Below, piece after piece: positions 35,462 through 44,287 of a stretch of 64,000 bases of DNA. Source of the stretch: Ectobacillus polymachus. Lineage in GTDB: Bacteria; Bacillota; Bacilli; Bacillales; Bacillaceae_G. Numbering within the stretch: position 1 is the stretch's first letter; the number at the start of each line of letters is the position of its first letter. A program made the translations under genes and the position numbers. The stretch is taken from the NCBI RefSeq assembly GCF_048159605.1, contig NZ_JBLREB010000001.1:868001-932000 (forward strand), read 5' to 3'. The notes under the pieces were generated by a model. That model worked only from the letters and a program-made list of their open reading frames with translations, did not search any database and had not been told where the DNA came from.

Positions 35462-36682
35462 TCACTCTTTCTTCTGTTGTTCCTCTAGTATATAAGGCTT
35501 CGTTCTCATACCTGGTCTACGGATAAACGCTGTTACATCCACTTCTACTTGCATACTGGAAAACCTGCCGTTCCAGTTGTTTTTCATGTTCTCCCATTCC
35601 TTCGGGTTTTCACGATTTATCACTTCTCCAAAGCCAAAGATATCGCTTTTCTCTTTTTGGGCAATCTTTACTGCAGAAATAATTTCATTCTTAGTTTCCT
35701 CCACCCATTCCTTCTCTAAGCTTGAAATCTCATCAGGTTTACTTAAATCTGCCGCACATTTCATTTCTGCCACATCTCCTTCTTCTCGAACATTGATGTG
35801 GATAATCGGCTCACTGTCTCGTAACGTAGCCTTCACACTTGTTTTCGATCCCGTAGTTTCAATAGCTATGCCCCCTTGTTTTTCCTTACAATTTAACCGA
35901 ACTATCGTACTATCCATCTTGTTTTTCACTAAAATAACCCCACGTGCATCCTCATCGTCCATCCATCTCTGTAGTTTTCCATCTTTAAATAAAGCAATTC
36001 CATTTATCTCAATCAAAGCTATTGACTGTGTGCGTTCAACATTCGATTTGTCTATTCCTTTGTTAGGATTCCCTATTATGCTAACGCCGCTAATGGTTGG
36101 TTGGCTTCCTGTACTAACTAGTGCACTGATTACATCTCCCATTTCCGTTTTTACATTTTCAGATAATATTTTTTGCGTGGATTCTAATTTATCAGCAGTA
36201 CTATATCCTGAAATTTTTTCTAATGGTGTGATCATACTAATCACGGATTCTGCGGAAGTCCCCCTAGCGATGAGAATACTTGTCGTTAACCTGGCTTCAC
36301 GTGATCTTTCAAACAAATCGAATAACTCGCTAATTCCCTCTTTTGCAAGCTCTTCCCCAATGACAACAAGTCTAATGTGTGCAAAGAACAATTGTCGTGG
36401 GACTTTACGTGACGCCTTACGAATGGCTTCAAAAAGGGTAGATCCTGTTTCTGTAACAACATGTACAGGCGTAGCCTTTCCTCCTCCTCCTCCTGTTGTC
36501 CCTGCTGCATTTTCACTCGGATTAACAACTTGAAACGAGACACGATATTCATTGTTATTAGCAGATTTATCAACTCCAATTGCAGAAACGATGGCCAACT
36601 TGGACAGTTCTCTACTATTCCAACAGCCTGTTAGTAGCGTGCTACATAACATGAGAACGATGATGAAACGAATATCTTTCAT
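35462..36682 (-). CDS. germinant receptor C subunit (lipoprotein)
   Basis: A 406-residue GerAC/GerKC-family lipoprotein. The signal peptide ends in the lipobox LLTG-C (Cys 20), followed by WNSRELSKLAIVSAIGVDK, the typical start of mature C subunits. A run of Gly (about residues 65-69) marks a loop in the first domain. It is anchored to the outer face of the inner spore membrane. It overlaps the A-subunit gene by 4 bp. AAGGAG precedes ATG 36682. Confidence 0.95.
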   Translation of the reverse strand: MKDIRFIIVLMLCSTLLTGCWNSRELSKLAIVSAIGVDKSANNNEYRVSFQVVNPSENAAGTTGGGGGKATPVHVVTETGSTLFEAIRKASRKVPRQLFFAHIRLVVIGEELAKEGISELFDLFERSREARLTTSILIARGTSAESVISMITPLEKISGYSTADKLESTQKILSENVKTEMGDVISALVSTGSQPTISGVSIIGNPNKGIDKSNVERTQSIALIEINGIALFKDGKLQRWMDDEDARGVILVKNKMDSTIVRLNCKEKQGGIAIETTGSKTSVKATLRDSEPIIHINVREEGDVAEMKCAADLSKPDEISSLEKEWVEETKNEIISAVKIAQKEKSDIFGFGEVINRENPKEWENMKNNWNGRFSSMQVEVDVTAFIRRPGMRTKPYILEEQQKKE

Positions 36683-38256
36683 TCTTTATTCTCCTTCTTA
36701 CTTTTTATCTCGTTTCTGCGCTTATCGAAAGCTTTGTTTTTCTGATTATTCGAGTGTTTTCGCGTCAAAAGAAATTTTAAGGGGATACGAAAAATGGCAT
36801 CCTTTTGATCAGATAGTACAAATGGAGAAAAGGGAGTTAAGTAAGGAATGCCAAAGGATTGTAAACTATTCAAATGAGCAATGATAATAATCATCCCCAA
36901 TGCGAGTCCGTAAAAGCCGAACGTTGCAGCTAATGTCATTAAAAGAAAACGAATGAGACGTGCTGAAATTGCAATATCATAAGCAGGAGTGGCAAAGCTG
37001 GCTATTCCGGTAATAGCAACAATGATTACCATCTGAGGTGATACGATTCCTGCTTGGACAGCCGCTTGTCCCAAAACAAGAGCTCCTACGATTGATACAG
37101 CTTGTCCTATAGCCCGCGGCATACGAATTCCCGCCTCGCGTAGCAATTCAAAAGTAGCCTCCATAAGCAACGCCTCTACAAACGCAGGAAACGGAACCCC
37201 TTCTCTAGAGGAAGCTAGACTAATTAAAAGTGTAGTCGGAATCATCTCCTGATGAAATGTAATGGCTGCTATATAAATAGAAGGAGCTACTAATGAAATA
37301 ACAAAACTTACATATCGCAATACCCGTAAGAAGCTAGAAATGTCGTAGCGATGAATATAGTCGTCAGGAGATTGAAAAAACTGTACAAATAAAGTAGGTA
37401 CAATTAGGACAAAGGGGGACCCATCAACGAGTATAGCGACCCGTCCTTCTAACAAGTTTCCGGCTGCACTATCTGGTCTTTCCGTATTGTAAACGGTCGG
37501 AAAAGGACTGAACGTATGATCCTCAACAAGGTGCTCGATATAGCCTGAGTCTAGAATCCTGTCAGTCTTAATCTTATGTAAACGCTTTTTGACTTCTTGT
37601 ACGATCTCATCATTAACCGTTTTTTTTATATACATAATCGCAACGTTTGTTTGTGTTTTTTGACCTATTCTCATGGTCTCAACCCATAAATTTGAGCTGG
37701 CAATCCGACGGCGAATAAGCGATATATTTGTTCCAATAGATTCATTGAAACAATCCTTTGGACCGCGAATTACAATCTGCGTCGTCGGTTCGGTAATTCC
37801 CCGCATTTCCCCCCCTTTTGTCTCTCCACTAATGGCTTCTATCCTGCCGTCAATTAAAATAATCGTGTCACCCGATAAAAGTGATAATATTAACTCGTTC
37901 CAATCATAGATGACTGTTACTTTTTGAACTGTTAAGGCGTTATTTTTTATAAACTCAAAAATATTTTCCTTCGAAATCGTTTTCTGCTTCTCTTCAAGCA
38001 TCAAAGAACGATTGATAAAATCCCCAACCAAGTCAGTGTCAACTAGACTTTCCATGTAGATTACTACGACTTGTACTTGCGAATGAACCAAATTAAAGTC
38101 GCGGATAACGATATCTGAACTGTTCCCTAGTACTTCTTTGATTTGTTGCACATTCGTACTTAAATTAGATGAAATAAAATAATTATTATTTTCTTCTGTC
38201 TTAGTCTGTTTGTTACGATTCTGTTCGTTATATAAACGCCTCCACATACTCTTCAT
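36679..38256 (-). CDS. germinant receptor A subunit, first gene of the operon
   Basis: A 525-residue GerAA/GerKA-family protein. A cytosolic N-terminal part (about 1-280), with family motifs ERPDSAAGNLLEGRVAILVDGSPF, is followed by about five membrane segments and conserved ITFHQEMIPTTLL, SREGVPFP and EALLMEATFELLREAGIRMPR. A subunits recently were proposed to form ligand-gated channels in the spore membrane. Its basic tail is typical. ATG 38256 has a GAGGGA site. Transcription is expected in the forespore. Confidence 0.95.
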   Translation of the reverse strand: MKSMWRRLYNEQNRNKQTKTEENNNYFISSNLSTNVQQIKEVLGNSSDIVIRDFNLVHSQVQVVVIYMESLVDTDLVGDFINRSLMLEEKQKTISKENIFEFIKNNALTVQKVTVIYDWNELILSLLSGDTIILIDGRIEAISGETKGGEMRGITEPTTQIVIRGPKDCFNESIGTNISLIRRRIASSNLWVETMRIGQKTQTNVAIMYIKKTVNDEIVQEVKKRLHKIKTDRILDSGYIEHLVEDHTFSPFPTVYNTERPDSAAGNLLEGRVAILVDGSPFVLIVPTLFVQFFQSPDDYIHRYDISSFLRVLRYVSFVISLVAPSIYIAAITFHQEMIPTTLLISLASSREGVPFPAFVEALLMEATFELLREAGIRMPRAIGQAVSIVGALVLGQAAVQAGIVSPQMVIIVAITGIASFATPAYDIAISARLIRFLLMTLAATFGFYGLALGMIIIIAHLNSLQSFGIPYLTPFSPFVLSDQKDAIFRIPLKFLLTRKHSNNQKNKAFDKRRNEIKSKKENKE

Positions 38257-38290
38257 TTGAATTCCCTCATTCGTTTTTTATACATAACAA

Positions 38291-38319
38291 TTATTTGCAG
38301 TTGTAATTGAAACTATTCA
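38291..38319 (-). promoter_or_regulatory. possible sigma-G promoter of the first ger operon
   Basis: On the minus strand TGAATA, 16 bases, CAAATAA resembles the forespore sigma-G pattern (TGAATA, 17-18, CATACTA), about 35 bases before the A-subunit start. The spacing is one base short and the -10 is imperfect. Confidence 0.35.
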
Positions 38320-38441
38320 TGTTCAATCGTTTTACCATAATTCCGAGAGAAGTCTTCTTCCTCAAGACAAAGCGGTAATGGGGATGTTTGTATATTTATG
38401 ATAAGATTTCTACTTATTCTTGCTATGTATGTGGTCAAATG

Positions 38442-38483
38442 AAAAAACAGGGGTCACGCTGTAGAGCGTAACCCCTGTTTTTT
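38442..38483. terminator. strong bidirectional terminator
   Basis: AAAAACAGGGGT-c-ACGCT pairs with AGCGT-a-ACCCCTGTTTTT across GTAG. It ends the nucleotidyltransferase-like gene on the minus strand just before the ger operon promoter. Confidence 0.9.
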
Positions 38484-38490
38484 CTACTAT

Positions 38491-39312
38491 TTAGTCATTT
38501 AGGTTTAGACTTTCCTTGCTTATAAGCTTGTCTAAATGATCAACCAGCTTATTTATTTCGACTAAGATACTTTCATCAAAATTAGAAGCACTGTTCAGTA
38601 AATTATTTATATTTTCTTCCATATTGAAAGGAAGTTTAGTTGCCTTTTCTTTTAATTTTTTTACTACTTGTTTTTCTCCAGGATGCGGCATTTCATTTAT
38701 TGCAAATAAAATATCAAAATAGCTTGCTAACAAAGCTGCTACTCTATGGTTAACACTTACATAATCGTTTCTTTTCAGTGCTTTTTTTATTTGAAAATAA
38801 TAAGCAGGCATCTGTTCTCTTAATAACGGATAATTTTTTTTTATAATATTTAACTTTAATTTTTCAGGGTATTTTATATTGTATTTTTGTTGAAGTTTTC
38901 TAGCTTTTTCATGTTTATCGTACAATATAACGGATGTTATGAAATTACTCCAAAAACAAGTTGTATATCCAACATCTGCTTGGCATTGCAATACTGTTCT
39001 TTCAAGTTGTGTATCAATCCAATTAAAATCTCGGTATATAATCTCAATTGGGATATTACCTTCTCTTATGACTCCATCATCTTCTGTCTCCCAAAATTGA
39101 TTATTCATTTCCATATAGTCACAAAATTTTCTTGTGATTTCTTCTCTTTTTATGATAGGAACTTCTTTGTTTGCATAAATATATAAATCATAATCAGAGT
39201 TTTCATCTTGCGTGTTAGTTGTATGAGAACCCGAAAGTAGTATAGCTTCCACTTCTTGTAATTGTGAAAACTCGTTTACTATAGCGTTTAATATTGCATG
39301 CTCTTCAAACAT
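38491..39312 (-). CDS. nucleotidyltransferase-like protein (Pol beta superfamily)
   Basis: A 273-residue protein with the nucleotidyltransferase motif LLSGSHTTNTQDENSDYDLYIY (about 25-46: G-S and D-x-D) and a third acidic strand in IPIEIIYRD (about 88-96). The rest is helical, as in DUF4037-type or kanamycin-nucleotidyltransferase-like proteins. The substrate is unknown; antibiotic adenylylation is one possibility. It stands alone. Confidence 0.75.
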   Translation of the reverse strand: MFEEHAILNAIVNEFSQLQEVEAILLSGSHTTNTQDENSDYDLYIYANKEVPIIKREEITRKFCDYMEMNNQFWETEDDGVIREGNIPIEIIYRDFNWIDTQLERTVLQCQADVGYTTCFWSNFITSVILYDKHEKARKLQQKYNIKYPEKLKLNIIKKNYPLLREQMPAYYFQIKKALKRNDYVSVNHRVAALLASYFDILFAINEMPHPGEKQVVKKLKEKATKLPFNMEENINNLLNSASNFDESILVEINKLVDHLDKLISKESLNLND

Positions 39313-39378
39313 TTCTCTGACACCCTCTTTATATATTCAATGTATTCTACACTGAGTGAATCTACCTAGCTTTTTTGT

Positions 39379-40341
39379 TTATCCTATATTTTTTATCTTT
39401 TGCTGATAATATTTACTCTTCGTTGTTAAATACAATTCCATCTCATTCATAAGATGATATAAATTAGCTCTCGTTTCGAATTCTATTCTTGTTGTCGGTA
39501 AGTCTAGTTTTTTCATGTTTTCGTGTAGTTCATGCAACTGCTCTAATGATTCTTCGGTTTTGTTATATGATGAGACGTTTTCGCTTAGATAATACAGAAA
39601 TGAGGCAAACATATGTCGTTGCGGTACGTCTTCAGATAGTGTTGAAATAATTGGGAGTATTCGTTTAATAATTTCATATTGTTGTTGTCGCATTTCAAAA
39701 TAGAAATAATAATCTTCTTCTTTTTTCCCTAATTGATTTTCAATATCCGCTCGTGCCGTCATTCTTGCTTGATTCAGAGATTCATCCAATTGTAGCAGCT
39801 CTGTTCCTAACCAGCCTTGATCCCCTTTATCTAAATAGGATGCATATTCAAATAGGATTTTCTTTATATATTCCTCGACTTGGTCTCGGTATTTTAGTAC
39901 CGCTGGCTTTAAATCTGGAATATAGCTATTAATGATTAACGCAACGCCAATACCTATAAAGATAACTTGAAACTCATTCCAAAGAATGGCCACTGTTACT
40001 GATTTTAAAATGAAAAGGTGCAGCGCAATTACAGAACTAAAGATAAGTGCTTCTTGCATTTTCAATCGATTCAACAATGGGATTACAATTAGTAAGTATA
40101 CTGTAAAAGCGACAGCGTGATAGCCAAGTATGGTAAAACATATTGCTCCAACTGCTAATCCTAAGATACATGCAACTAGACGTTTAACGGTAGCTTGAAT
40201 AGAACGCATTCTTGTACGTTCAATACATAATATCGTTAATATTCCTGCTGATACATAAAAATTCAAGTGCAGTAGCATGGCAATCCAAATAGAAATTCCT
40301 GCTCCAACTGCGGTCTTTACTGTTCGTATACCTATTTTCAT
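39379..40341 (-). CDS. aromatic acid exporter family protein (YqjA-like)
   Basis: A 320-residue protein: an N-terminal membrane domain of about five to six segments (residues 8-145), with TVKTAVGAGISIWIAMLL and IERTRMRSIQATVKRLVACILGL, and a C-terminal helical cytoplasmic domain with conserved LNQARMTARADIENQLG and YYFYFEMRQQQYEIIKRILP. This matches the ArAE/YqjA type of Bacillus, presumed exporters of aromatic acids or related compounds. AAAGGAGAG precedes ATG 40341. Confidence 0.85.
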   Translation of the reverse strand: MKIGIRTVKTAVGAGISIWIAMLLHLNFYVSAGILTILCIERTRMRSIQATVKRLVACILGLAVGAICFTILGYHAVAFTVYLLIVIPLLNRLKMQEALIFSSVIALHLFILKSVTVAILWNEFQVIFIGIGVALIINSYIPDLKPAVLKYRDQVEEYIKKILFEYASYLDKGDQGWLGTELLQLDESLNQARMTARADIENQLGKKEEDYYFYFEMRQQQYEIIKRILPIISTLSEDVPQRHMFASFLYYLSENVSSYNKTEESLEQLHELHENMKKLDLPTTRIEFETRANLYHLMNEMELYLTTKSKYYQQKIKNIG

Positions 40342-40800
40342 GAAAGCTCTCCTTTGATTTGCAGTTGATTTTCTCTTTTCTAATCAGAATAATTATAAAC
40401 AAACTTTTAAACCTTCTTTTTTATGTATAGACGTACTAGTGGAAATTACAAATTATTATGACGTAACAAAGCGAAAGTCAAAACAATCTTCCGTCCCACA
40501 TTTAAATATTTCCATTCAAGTTAGCTCAAATTCATACTATGTCTAAGATAGCCAGAAATCGAAAAGAATCAAGTACTGTGTTTCTTTTGTTTGTAATAGA
40601 ATAACAAAAGAATATCCAATCTGTATACAATTTACTTTAAACTAGCAAAGAAGTTCTACTACCACTTAACATAAAAAGTAATCTTCATTACAATACTATC
40701 AAAATATTTACAAGTCTTTATTAGAAAAAATGAAGAATATATGAAAAAGCTTCTAAAGATGGTAATTCACCTTACATTATAGATCATTCACAGATATATA
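40342..40800. other. intergenic stretch, no supported gene
   Basis: About 450 AT-rich bases. The promoter of the YqjA-like gene should lie at the left end. No ORF, riboswitch or repeat was recognised. Confidence 0.45.
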
Positions 40801-40836
40801 AAAAAATAGAAGGTTTAATAAGCCTTCTATTTTTCG
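40801..40836. terminator. bidirectional terminator
   Basis: AAAAATAGAAGG pairs with CCTTCTATTTTT across a 9-base loop. On the minus strand it lies 10 bases after the coat-like gene. Confidence 0.85.
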
Positions 40837-40846
40837 GGAACTTAAA

Positions 40847-41077
40847 TTAAAATCCACGCCCATATAAATTAGGTTGGTTCGGCACATTTGGTTGATTCGG
40901 CAAATTCGGAAGATTGCTTAGAGCTGGTTGAACATAGGTTGGCTTTACATAAGCGGGTTGGACATAAGTTGGTTGAACATAAGTAGGATGGTGACAAGTC
41001 GGAAAGATCGTTGTACAGCAAATTTGCTGTGGTGGATATGGCATAAATGGTGAATAAAAAGGATTATGATAAAACAT
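40847..41077 (-). CDS. Pro/Tyr-rich repeat protein, probable spore coat protein (CotD-like)
   Basis: A 76-residue protein. The N-terminal half has QICCTTIFPTCHHPTYVQP, similar in style to CotD coat proteins. Next come four copies of a PTYVQ/PAYVK peptide (residues about 30-51), then NLPNQP/NVPNQP repeats. Such low-complexity, Cys-containing proteins are typical of spore coat. AAGGGGTG precedes ATG 41077. No clear sigma-K promoter was seen. Confidence 0.55.
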   Translation of the reverse strand: MFYHNPFYSPFMPYPPQQICCTTIFPTCHHPTYVQPTYVQPAYVKPTYVQPALSNLPNLPNQPNVPNQPNLYGRGF

Positions 41078-41329
41078 ATTAACACCCCTTATTTCGTTTC
41101 ACTATAGTATATATAAAGGGGTTAAGCTACGAGCCTGTCCTACCCGAAAAATTACGCCTAATTCCTTCGATAAATTGTTAAGGTGCAGGTATTATTTAGA
41201 AAAGCGATTCAAATTAAACGTAAGAAACAATTTCGGGATACATATGTATTTTATTACATCCATTTTACCAATTTATTAGTTTACATAACTATGTTATTGT
41301 TAAATTGATGTGAGTCGCGATATCGATGG

Positions 41330-41929
41330 CTAATCCTTCTTATTTTTCCCCTCTAAAATAAACATAGCGTTTCCGTAGTGAAATTGAATAGACTCCGTTA
41401 TAATCTCAGCCTTTTGAATATCCAGATGTGTGTTTCGATTTAAGCAACACCCACCACAAAATCTTTTGGAAGCTGGTGTTAGCAAGTCCTGAATTTTCCC
41501 GATAATTGGTTGCTGCACGCGGATGTGCTCTAAAAACAACATGGTACCATTTGGTTTACATATACGTCTTAGCTCAGTAATTGCCTGGTTTACGTTTGGA
41601 ACCGAACATAGGACAAGTGTGCAAACGACTGAGTCAAACGTATTGTCGGGAAACGGTAAGTACTCTACAGTCCCTTCTATTACCGAAATGTTTGCATCTG
41701 CAAGCTGCGCTCGTTGTTTTGCTTTTTGTAGCATCTTAGTATTAGGGTCAACTGCAGTTACTAGAGCAGCAGGAGTGTAAAATGGAAAATTTAGACCTGT
41801 ACCACACCCAATCTCTAATACATGTTTTGTAGCTTTTCCAATTAAATCTTTACGAAAACGCTGCAGCCCTCTATTTTCTAAGGGTTTTATTGCTGGATCA
41901 TATATTTTGGAAAATAAGGACATTTCCAT
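41330..41929 (-). CDS. class I SAM-dependent methyltransferase
   Basis: A 199-residue methyltransferase with motif I LEIGCGTGLNFPFY (about 37-50), acidic VDPNTKML, motif IV FDSVVCTLVLCSV and the UbiE/METTL7-like LRRICKPNGTMLFLEHI. The C-terminal half has CGGCCLNRNT, a Cys group also seen in METTL7-type enzymes, which methylate small thiols or lipids. The substrate cannot be told. AGAAGGAG precedes ATG 41929. Its neighbour across a gap is the cobalamin riboswitch. Confidence 0.8.
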   Translation of the reverse strand: MEMSLFSKIYDPAIKPLENRGLQRFRKDLIGKATKHVLEIGCGTGLNFPFYTPAALVTAVDPNTKMLQKAKQRAQLADANISVIEGTVEYLPFPDNTFDSVVCTLVLCSVPNVNQAITELRRICKPNGTMLFLEHIRVQQPIIGKIQDLLTPASKRFCGGCCLNRNTHLDIQKAEIITESIQFHYGNAMFILEGKNKKD

Positions 41930-42162
41930 GCACTCCTTCTAATATAAAATTTACTATCGTAATACTAAGAGCTGCTTTTTTGTAGTGATATTTTTATGTA
42001 ATACTATTCGTAACCTATTATAGCATCAGTATTTTTACAAGTATTGAATTAGAATATAAATTTTACATTTTATAGTAATAAATCTATATATCTATTGACA
42101 ATTCAGTAGAATGTAATTTATTCTTACTCATAATGTTACTTTTCAAAATATTATATACTCAT

Positions 42163-42330
42163 GTCAACTAGGTGCCCTTTTTTTAAAGGGGTAACAGGGA
42201 ATCGGGTGAAAGTCCCGAACGGTCCCGCCGCTGTAACCGGTTAGTTCTCATTCTATTATGCCACTCGAGTATTCGGGGAAGGTGAATGAGCACGATATTC
42301 CGGAAGTCAGAAGACCTACCTAGATTGCAC
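42163..42330 (+). promoter_or_regulatory. cobalamin (AdoCbl) riboswitch
   Basis: The conserved elements appear in order: GGTGCC, GGGAATCGGGTGAAAGTCC, the B12 box-like ACGGTCCCGCCGCTGTAA, GCCACT, GGGGAAGG and AGTCAGAAGACCTACCT. The downstream gene is a NiCoT transporter, which fits cobalt uptake being shut off by coenzyme B12. Confidence 0.95.
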
Positions 42331-42420
42331 ACCAAAACATACCTTCGCGGAAAGGATAGGTGAACGAAAATGATGCGTCAATACGGTTCTACATATTGTC
42401 GTATATGAACACGTGCCTAT

Positions 42421-42453
42421 GGTCCCAATCGTTATAAGGTTGGGGCTTTTTTG
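42421..42453 (+). terminator. terminator of the cobalamin riboswitch
   Basis: GTCCCAA pairs with TTGGGGC across a loop, followed by six T. It lies between the aptamer and the transporter gene. Confidence 0.75.
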
Positions 42454-42487
42454 TATGAATTAGAAAAGGATTAGGAGGAAATTGCTA

Positions 42488-43288
42488 ATGGAAAATGTAT
42501 CTCTTATTGTTTTTGTATTCATATTAGGTATTCGTCACGGGCTAGATGCAGATCATCTTGCTTTTATAGATGGACAAACCCGCTACAATTGGCGAATGGG
42601 AAGTCGAATTGCTCGTTGGATTGGTACACTATTTTCATTTGGACACGGATTGGTTGTAGCAAGCATATCGATCATTATTGGGCTCTTTATGAAGAATTTT
42701 AAATTTCCCGATTATTTTGATACCCTATCAACATGGGTAGCAATTACTTCTTTATTTATTATTGGTACACTAAATATCTATAATCTTCTTCGTACGAAAT
42801 CTACTCAAAAAGAGTTTCAGCTTAGTGGAATTAAAGGAAAGTTTCTTCCTCGGTTTATTAAGGGGACAACCAATCCATTCTTTATCATTTTAATTGGCGG
42901 TATGTTTGCTCTGGCTGCTGATACGGTTAGTCAAACATCAGCATGGGCCCTTGTAGCTGGCGGTGCTGGAGGATATATGTCTGTAATCGTAGGAATAGTC
43001 TTTATGTTTGGGATGATGTTGACAGATACGATCGATTCTTTTATTACTTATCGAATCATTAGTCAATCAGGAAAGATCGGACAATCCGCCTCCAGAGTGA
43101 TTGGCTGGATTATTGTGATATTAGCATATGGGGTTTCCTTTTATGAAGCCTTTACATACTTCTATCCAGTTGTTAATTTAGATTTCGAAATTGTAGGAAT
43201 TACCAGCTTTTTATTGTTAGTCCTTTGCTTTACTATAGTAAGTCTACGAGCAAAGTCTAAGTCAACGATTAGTCAGTCTAGCAATTGA
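42488..43288 (+). CDS. NiCoT-family cobalt (nickel) transporter
   Basis: A 266-residue membrane protein with about eight segments and the NiCoT signature RHGLDADHLAFID (about 16-28) in helix II, plus LFSFGHGLVVAS in helix III. The cobalamin riboswitch in front makes cobalt the likely substrate. I start at ATG 42488, nine bases after AGGAGGA; a TTG at 42482 is too close. It probably forms its own transcription unit, ended by the long hairpin after it. Confidence 0.9.
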   Translation: MENVSLIVFVFILGIRHGLDADHLAFIDGQTRYNWRMGSRIARWIGTLFSFGHGLVVASISIIIGLFMKNFKFPDYFDTLSTWVAITSLFIIGTLNIYNLLRTKSTQKEFQLSGIKGKFLPRFIKGTTNPFFIILIGGMFALAADTVSQTSAWALVAGGAGGYMSVIVGIVFMFGMMLTDTIDSFITYRIISQSGKIGQSASRVIGWIIVILAYGVSFYEAFTYFYPVVNLDFEIVGITSFLLLVLCFTIVSLRAKSKSTISQSSN

Positions 43289-43333
43289 TAAATATCAACA
43301 AATTATATTTCAATATATAGGTTAACTCTAAAC

Positions 43334-43375
43334 AATGCAAAATCACGATAATCTTTTCGTGATTTTTGCATTGTC
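43334..43375. terminator. long hairpin after the cobalt transporter gene
   Basis: CAATGCAAAA-TCACGA pairs with TCGTGATTTTTGCATTG across a short loop. The U run is within the stem rather than after it, so its efficiency is uncertain. Confidence 0.6.
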
Positions 43376-43507
43376 TTTGAATTATTTTGTTTTAGAGGTT
43401 TGATCATACTTGATAATGTTTAAATAGGGACAATGGTATAGAAGGATAAACGTAAGGGATATTCTATAAATAGCTTAATATAAACTAAAATATTGGAGGA
43501 TAAAACG

Positions 43508-44167
43508 ATTACATCTAAGAGTATTAAGAAATGGTTTCTTACAAGAGGTATACTTTTGAAATTAGGTCAACATGTATCACAATCAGAAGTTAGTAAGAAA
43601 AAGTTAGTAATAATTTCTTTATGGATCAAATGGGAAAGCCTATTAAATAGGTTATTTCATATTCAGCCTATTGATAAGAGTCATCCATTCTTTAAAGCAA
43701 GAGTATGTACTTATTGTGGTAAAACAATTCAGTTGTTGGATGGGGAGAAAATTCAAAGAGGAGATCGGGTGCTGGAACTTCACTTTAATAATGAAATGCT
43801 TTTTAAAATGGGTATACATTCTCGTTCTCCTATTCAGTTAGCCCTCCAAATGATTCGGTCAACTGAACAATTATTACCGAAGGCTCTACAATTAATCCTT
43901 AACCATCCAGAAAATGAAAAGATTAAAGGTTTATATGGGGTTTCTATCATCCATCGCGGAACAAAACAATTCGGGTTTACCGTTATTGACTTACCAAAAG
44001 GGTTATTCTTTTTCCTAACCAAGATCTATTTGCGCCTATTATTGCTAGTTGTACATCCTCAAGGAAAACAAAGGTTACAAACGAAAGGGGAACTTCTTGT
44101 CCCAAAGATGATTGCTATTTCAACAAAGGAATTTATGCGAAGATATCACACTTTGAATGTTCCTTAA
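43508..44167 (+). CDS. YkoP-like domain protein, possible ATT start
   Basis: A 219-residue soluble protein (from ATT). The central part with GEKIQRGDRVLELHFNNEMLFKM resembles the YkoP-like domain of Bacillus, of unknown function, sometimes linked to cell envelope or sporulation genes. The start is unusual: a perfect GGAGG (43495-43499) is followed eight bases later by ATT (43508), while the only in-frame canonical start, TTG 43493, overlaps that site and has none of its own. No ATG or GTG follows before residue 85. Confidence 0.65.
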   Translation: MTSKSIKKWFLTRGILLKLGQHVSQSEVSKKKLVIISLWIKWESLLNRLFHIQPIDKSHPFFKARVCTYCGKTIQLLDGEKIQRGDRVLELHFNNEMLFKMGIHSRSPIQLALQMIRSTEQLLPKALQLILNHPENEKIKGLYGVSIIHRGTKQFGFTVIDLPKGLFFFLTKIYLRLLLLVVHPQGKQRLQTKGELLVPKMIAISTKEFMRRYHTLNVP

Positions 44168-44222
44168 ATAGTAAGTAAATATAAGGTTCTCTCAAGTCTT
44201 TTGGAATTGAGGAAATGTGAAA

Positions 44223-44262
44223 AGGCAGATACAAATGAAAATAGTTTCGATTGTATCTGCCT
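44223..44262 (-). terminator. terminator of the LLM oxidoreductase gene
   Basis: AGGCAGATACAA pairs perfectly with TTGTATCTGCCT, followed on the minus strand by TTTTC. It lies 26 bases after the gene on the minus strand. Confidence 0.7.
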
Positions 44263-44287
44263 CAATATACCTATCCTATTTTTGTGT

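Noticed and set aside
35577..36533. A 318-codon open frame on the plus strand
   Set aside because: It lies entirely opposite the C-subunit gene of the ger operon, has no ribosome site and an unnatural Ser/Phe-rich composition.
44223..44262. Could this hairpin be an operator?
   Set aside because: Its place just after a minus-strand stop with T bases following on that strand is sufficiently explained by a terminator.
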